Below, piece after piece: positions 60,480 to 64,000 of a DNA stretch of 64,000 bases. The translations under genes and the position numbers were made by a program. The notes beneath the pieces are model-generated. The model was given only the letters and a program-made list of their open reading frames with translations, was not told the DNA's origin and ran no database searches. The stretch spans positions 62,001 through 126,000 of the forward strand of contig JAFEDJ010000054.1 of assembly GCA_018241685.1 (NCBI GenBank), in the 5' to 3' direction. Source of the stretch: Pseudomonadota bacterium. Its GTDB lineage: Bacteria > Pseudomonadota > Gammaproteobacteria > Burkholderiales > Rhodocyclaceae. Position 1 is the first letter of the stretch. Every line of letters starts with the position of its first letter.

Positions 60480-61966
60480 TGCACTACGTCCATCAACCTG
60501 ACCTGAGCCTCGGGCCGTACCTTCTTGCAGGCTTCAGCCTCCAGTAGGGCACCGACCAAGACAGCCACCACACCGGCTAGAGGTATGTGATGGCGACTGC
60601 CGCTCTCGAAGATACTATCAATCACAAAGAAGTACAGATAGATCAAGTTAAGCAGCGACAAACCGAGGGACAGGCGTTCTCCAGCGGGTCGGCGCAACAT
60701 CAACACCAGCAGCGTCAACCACAGCAGCAACCAGTACAGGTTGGAGACGACCTTGTAACCAGCGTAGTGCAAGCCCTCGATCCCCAGAGCCCGCTTGAGA
60801 CACCAGTAGGCGCCATAAGCATCGTCTCCCTGGAACAGCGCCATCTTGGTCCCGGCCAGACGGGCGAAATCGCCCGGATTCTCTCTGATCCACTGCTTGC
60901 CCAGAGCGAACCCCAGCGCACTACGCTCAACCTCCGGGTAAACGAACAGATCCACCTCCCCCCTGTCGATATATCCCCCCGTGGCAAGGGGATTGTTAGC
61001 CCGGTAGAAGACCTCGCCACCGTTAGTGGCGATGGGTACGAACTTATGCAGCACGGCGACATTACGCAAGCTCCAGGGAGCAATGGCCAAGGCCATACCC
61101 AGCGCGATCGACAGCAGCAACACGACCGCCGGCATCAGACGCGCCCGCTGGACCAGCAGATGGGCTGCATACGCTGCGGGCAGAAGCATGAACGAGGGCT
61201 GGATCAACGACGCAGCCCCTAGTGCAATACCCGCAGCGATCCCCGCCAACGGGGCCGGACCTTGCTTGCGACTGGCCTGCAGGAACAGCACGCAGCTCAC
61301 GGTCAAGAACAGCAACGCCGGAAGTTCCTTGGCTCCACCAGTAGTCGTCAAGATCAGATTGGGCCACAGGGCGACAACCGTAACGGCGATACGCGCCGTG
61401 AGGCCGCCTGCGAGCTGCAACGCAAGACTGCGCACCGCCAGGGCCGTGAGAATGAAGAACACGCAGTTGCTGATTACAAGAATCCAGCTGACCTTGCCCA
61501 GGACGGCCAAAAAACCAGCCAATATCATCGGGTAGCCAGGAGGCCAGTATGCGAGATCTCCACGCGGATCCTGGTAAGGAGCATCACGCAGGAAGAGATC
61601 GGCCAGCGACAGATACACGGCACCATCGGATTGAGGTGGCGCCATATAGATCACACTGAAGCCGATGCGTAACAGCAGGCCGATCACGAGCAAGGAGGCG
61701 AATTCCGCGTTCCGGAAAGGACGCTCCGCCAGACGGGCCAGACTCTGTAGCAAACCGGAAAAGGAACAGCCAGCCAGCCAGCGGGCTCCCGCCAGGGAAG
61801 CCAGAACCACCACCACGGCGACCACAGCCGCCTTAGCCTCGCCAAGTGCGCCTACCGCACCAAGGTAAACGATGCATCCCGGGGTCAGTACTGCCACGAG
61901 GCTCATTGCACGCTCCAGCGTCGTACCGGCAAGACGCGAGAGGGTGAAAAATAGACTCGAATTCAT
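60476..61966 (-). CDS. GT-C-like (GT39/ArnT-type) membrane glycosyltransferase
   Basis: A 496-residue protein with about eleven membrane helices. A first periplasmic loop has an acidic motif (MAPPQSDGAVYLSLADLFLRD) and a following PRGDLAYWPPGYPM, the pattern of PMT/ArnT-like enzymes that take sugar from a polyprenyl-phosphate donor in the periplasm. The ATG at 61966 overlaps the previous stop by one base. It probably uses the donor made by the adjacent GtrB/GtrA pair. Confidence 0.78.
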   Translation of the reverse strand: MNSSLFFTLSRLAGTTLERAMSLVAVLTPGCIVYLGAVGALGEAKAAVVAVVVVLASLAGARWLAGCSFSGLLQSLARLAERPFRNAEFASLLVIGLLLRIGFSVIYMAPPQSDGAVYLSLADLFLRDAPYQDPRGDLAYWPPGYPMILAGFLAVLGKVSWILVISNCVFFILTALAVRSLALQLAGGLTARIAVTVVALWPNLILTTTGGAKELPALLFLTVSCVLFLQASRKQGPAPLAGIAAGIALGAASLIQPSFMLLPAAYAAHLLVQRARLMPAVVLLLSIALGMALAIAPWSLRNVAVLHKFVPIATNGGEVFYRANNPLATGGYIDRGEVDLFVYPEVERSALGFALGKQWIRENPGDFARLAGTKMALFQGDDAYGAYWCLKRALGIEGLHYAGYKVVSNLYWLLLWLTLLVLMLRRPAGERLSLGLSLLNLIYLYFFVIDSIFESGSRHHIPLAGVVAVLVGALLEAEACKKVRPEAQVRLMDVVQ

Positions 61967-63672
61967 CAGGCGGCCTCCGGGGAGGACGCGCGACGACGCC
62001 CAACACTTGACAGAATGCACAGAATCGCCAGCAGAGCGAAAGCCCCGAGAGCAATGCGCCTACCGGTCTCCTCCTCCGGCAAGCCTTTGAACACGATACG
62101 GATGCGGTGCGTCCCCGCGGGCACCGCCATCACAATCAACCCGCTATCCGTATCCAGAGCATGGAGCGCCGGCTGGTCGTCCAGAAAGGTTTCCCAGCCA
62201 GGGAAGTGAAACAGGGGCAGCAGGAGTTGGAAGGGCCTGGACGCCCGAACCTCCCACTCCCGTTCATGCACCGTGTCCCGGGTTTCCTTGCATTCCGCAG
62301 GAATCCCTGCACAGTAGCCGGTCAGGCCACCGTTACGTCGATAGATTTCGGCGCCCTTACCCTGGGTTTTCAACTCGAGTCCATATTGTTTGAAGTCCCC
62401 TTGGAGCAACTGGGGCCCCATGACGCTCGGACGCCCCTCCTTGAAGGCTTGGAAGGCGACCACGCCACACAGGGCTACCGAAAGGGCGATAGCAAGGACC
62501 ACCGCGACTCGCAGTACGACACGCAGGCGCCCGTCAAAATCCAGGGTACTGGCAAGTCCCAAGGCAATGGCAGTGGCCAGGCCGGCCACGGACAGGAAGC
62601 GATAAGGCCATTGCAGGTTGTTCAACGTCCCGATGTGCTGGTAAAGAGGGTAGGCAAGCTCCGACGACATGGCCAGTGCCACAAAGGCAAACACCAGCAC
62701 ACCTCCCATGAAACGCCGCAAGTGCGGCGCAGTGGATCGGGATTTGGCAAGGGCGAACAGCGCCACGAGGGCGCACAGGAGAATCTGGCTTGCGTAGATC
62801 CACTGGATGGCAAACCAACGCATGCCATTTTCCCGGGCACTGAATGTAGGGAAGGCGAAACTGTTCTTCCAATTGAAGTACAGGGGGTCGCTAGAAGCAT
62901 CAGCCAGCAGGCCCCGGGCTGCAATGGCAGGAATCAGATGGAAAGCCGCCATCCCGACACCACACAGCACCGGCAGGGCCCAGCAGGTCAGGAAGCCGGT
63001 CAGCCGTGCTGCCGGCTTGCCACTCTGCATATAGAGCACCGCAGGCGCGGCACAAATCAGGCTCATGAAGGCCACCAAAGTATGAGAGAGGGTGATGGCC
63101 GCCGCACACAGGGCAAGCAGGATCAGGCGGGCCGGCGTATTGGCCGTATTCAGGGACAGCAAGAGGAAACAGACCGCGAAGCTCAGGGTGAAGTGCCAGG
63201 GAAAAGCCGCGTAATGAGTAAACAGGAACAGGGAAAAAGGCGTAGCGGCAACAAGTGCCCCAGTCGCCAGCCCCGCCCTCCTTGAAAAAAGCCGCCCGCA
63301 GACCAGATAAACCATCGACGCAGAAGCCCAGGTGGCACACAAGGCCAGCAGGCGAAGGGCTGCCCAGGTGTTCAAACCCAGCTTCATCAAAGCGGCAACG
63401 AGATACCAGTACAGAAGATAGGCGCCGTAATGGAGTTCGCCGAGGCCACCATTGGCGAGAAACATCCACCGGGGGTAAGGCTCACCTTTTTCCAGGCTCA
63501 GGAAAAACTGGTTGATCCACCGGAAATGAGTTTCCTGGTCAATATTGTAGAGAGTCCGATCAAGCAGAACCGGGACGGCCATCACCAGTACGGCAACACC
63601 TGCAAGCAGCAACAAATCTCGAAATACGGACAAAGAACCGGCGGGAGGTCGGGGTCGTTCGCAGTTCTGCAT
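61966..63672 (-). CDS. Polytopic membrane protein, YfhO/GT-C-like
   Basis: A 568-residue protein with about twelve membrane helices, a large N-terminal periplasmic loop (QETHFRWINQFFLSLEKGEPYPRW split by a membrane segment) and a C-terminal periplasmic beta-rich domain (about 440-540) before the last helix. The layout resembles YfhO-type or 6-pyruvoyl-tetrahydropterin-synthase-related membrane proteins, thought to be GT-C glycosyltransferases. The ATG at 63672 is chosen because codons upstream, although open to 63993, encode an unmembrane-like, compositionally odd stretch. It is the first gene of the operon. Confidence 0.75.
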   Translation of the reverse strand: MQNCERPRPPAGSLSVFRDLLLLAGVAVLVMAVPVLLDRTLYNIDQETHFRWINQFFLSLEKGEPYPRWMFLANGGLGELHYGAYLLYWYLVAALMKLGLNTWAALRLLALCATWASASMVYLVCGRLFSRRAGLATGALVAATPFSLFLFTHYAAFPWHFTLSFAVCFLLLSLNTANTPARLILLALCAAAITLSHTLVAFMSLICAAPAVLYMQSGKPAARLTGFLTCWALPVLCGVGMAAFHLIPAIAARGLLADASSDPLYFNWKNSFAFPTFSARENGMRWFAIQWIYASQILLCALVALFALAKSRSTAPHLRRFMGGVLVFAFVALAMSSELAYPLYQHIGTLNNLQWPYRFLSVAGLATAIALGLASTLDFDGRLRVVLRVAVVLAIALSVALCGVVAFQAFKEGRPSVMGPQLLQGDFKQYGLELKTQGKGAEIYRRNGGLTGYCAGIPAECKETRDTVHEREWEVRASRPFQLLLPLFHFPGWETFLDDQPALHALDTDSGLIVMAVPAGTHRIRIVFKGLPEEETGRRIALGAFALLAILCILSSVGRRRASSPEAA

Positions 63673-64000
63673 CGGATGAGAGCGCGACGGCGCTGTAAAT
63701 GGTTTTGATACGTCGATCCGTGCGACGGAATGACGGGACGGCGCTATCGGCCAAGCGGCAACAGGCTGCCGGATTGTAACCGGAAGGCCGGGATCAATAT
63801 CGTGAATTGTGCATAAACCGCTTGCATGCCATCGACCTTTCTCCGGCATTCTCTTGCCTCCCAAGCAGCCCGCGGGCACTCGCCCGTCACCACACCAGGC
63901 ATGCCCCTGAAAATGACGGATTGACGAACGCCGCAAGAACGGCTCGCCCTGAAACCGATACAGAACCAGGCTGAAATACACGGAACCATTCACCCCCTTA
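63673..64000. other. Region upstream of the glycosylation operon
   Basis: These 328 bp carry an open minus-strand frame continuous with the gene before it, but its predicted residues look non-coding (many Arg, Pro, His and Cys, no membrane pattern). The sequence is less GC-rich than the genes around it and probably holds the operon promoter and leader. No confident promoter, RNA gene or repeat was identified. Confidence 0.5.

Noticed and set aside
63673..63993. 107-codon N-terminal extension of the YfhO-like protein
   Set aside because: The residues are Arg-, Pro- and Cys-rich with no membrane pattern, unlike the family start; they are treated as leader DNA.

Overview
The window reads as a single stretch of a high-GC betaproteobacterial chromosome, most like Rhodocyclales (Azospira/Dechloromonas type). 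This placement is an inference from gene content: hslVU beside a STAS protein, a DksA with a degenerate zinc finger, tol-pal, a PEP-CTERM protein, an SAH riboswitch before metH, and a periplasmic nitrate reductase plus a cytochrome c-dependent NO reductase. No insertion sequence, prophage or CRISPR array was seen. Nearly all the sequence is coding, in tight operons with many 4-base ATGA overlaps.

Positions 1-9200 (mostly minus strand): start of an AEC permease, hslVU, a two-STAS-domain protein, and a metal (probably zinc) homeostasis set: znuB/znuC/znuA-like ABC transporter, outer-membrane porin-like protein, small Cys/His protein, CobW GTPase and dksA. Positions 9500-16220 (plus): ybgC-tolQRAB-pal-cpoB, then queE and queC. 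Positions 16300-17400: two tRNA-Lys genes behind a near-consensus promoter, a candidate small RNA whose hairpin loop carries an anti-Shine-Dalgarno CCUCCUCC, and a decayed third tRNA-Lys. Positions 17400-26400: infA, fpr, a PEP-CTERM protein, yebC, a PHB-depolymerase-like esterase, a HerA/YjgR-like ATPase, a SMUG1-type uracil-DNA glycosylase, an AmpG-like permease and an unknown small gene.

Positions 26400-48700 carry the denitrification genes: norEFQ, norCB and napFDAGHBC, each with a recognisable FNR/DNR-type box upstream. Interleaved are a response-regulator diguanylate cyclase, a TRIC/UPF0126 membrane protein, metH with its SAH riboswitch, a kinase-fusion protein, an ammonium transporter with a good sigma-54 promoter and NtrC site, a TPR/ATP-grasp protein and serC. 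NapABC and NapGH would reduce nitrate in the periplasm and NorCB would reduce NO to N2O. No nitrite reductase, N2O reductase or norD is in the window.

Positions 48700-56530 (minus): a three-gene signalling operon, HD-GYP response regulator then two large hybrid histidine kinases with Hpt domains. Positions 56800-63700 (minus): a seven-gene envelope glycosylation operon with two GtrA/GtrB pairs, one more GT2 enzyme and two polytopic GT-C-like proteins. All functional calls rest on motifs and family resemblance read by eye; no database search was run.
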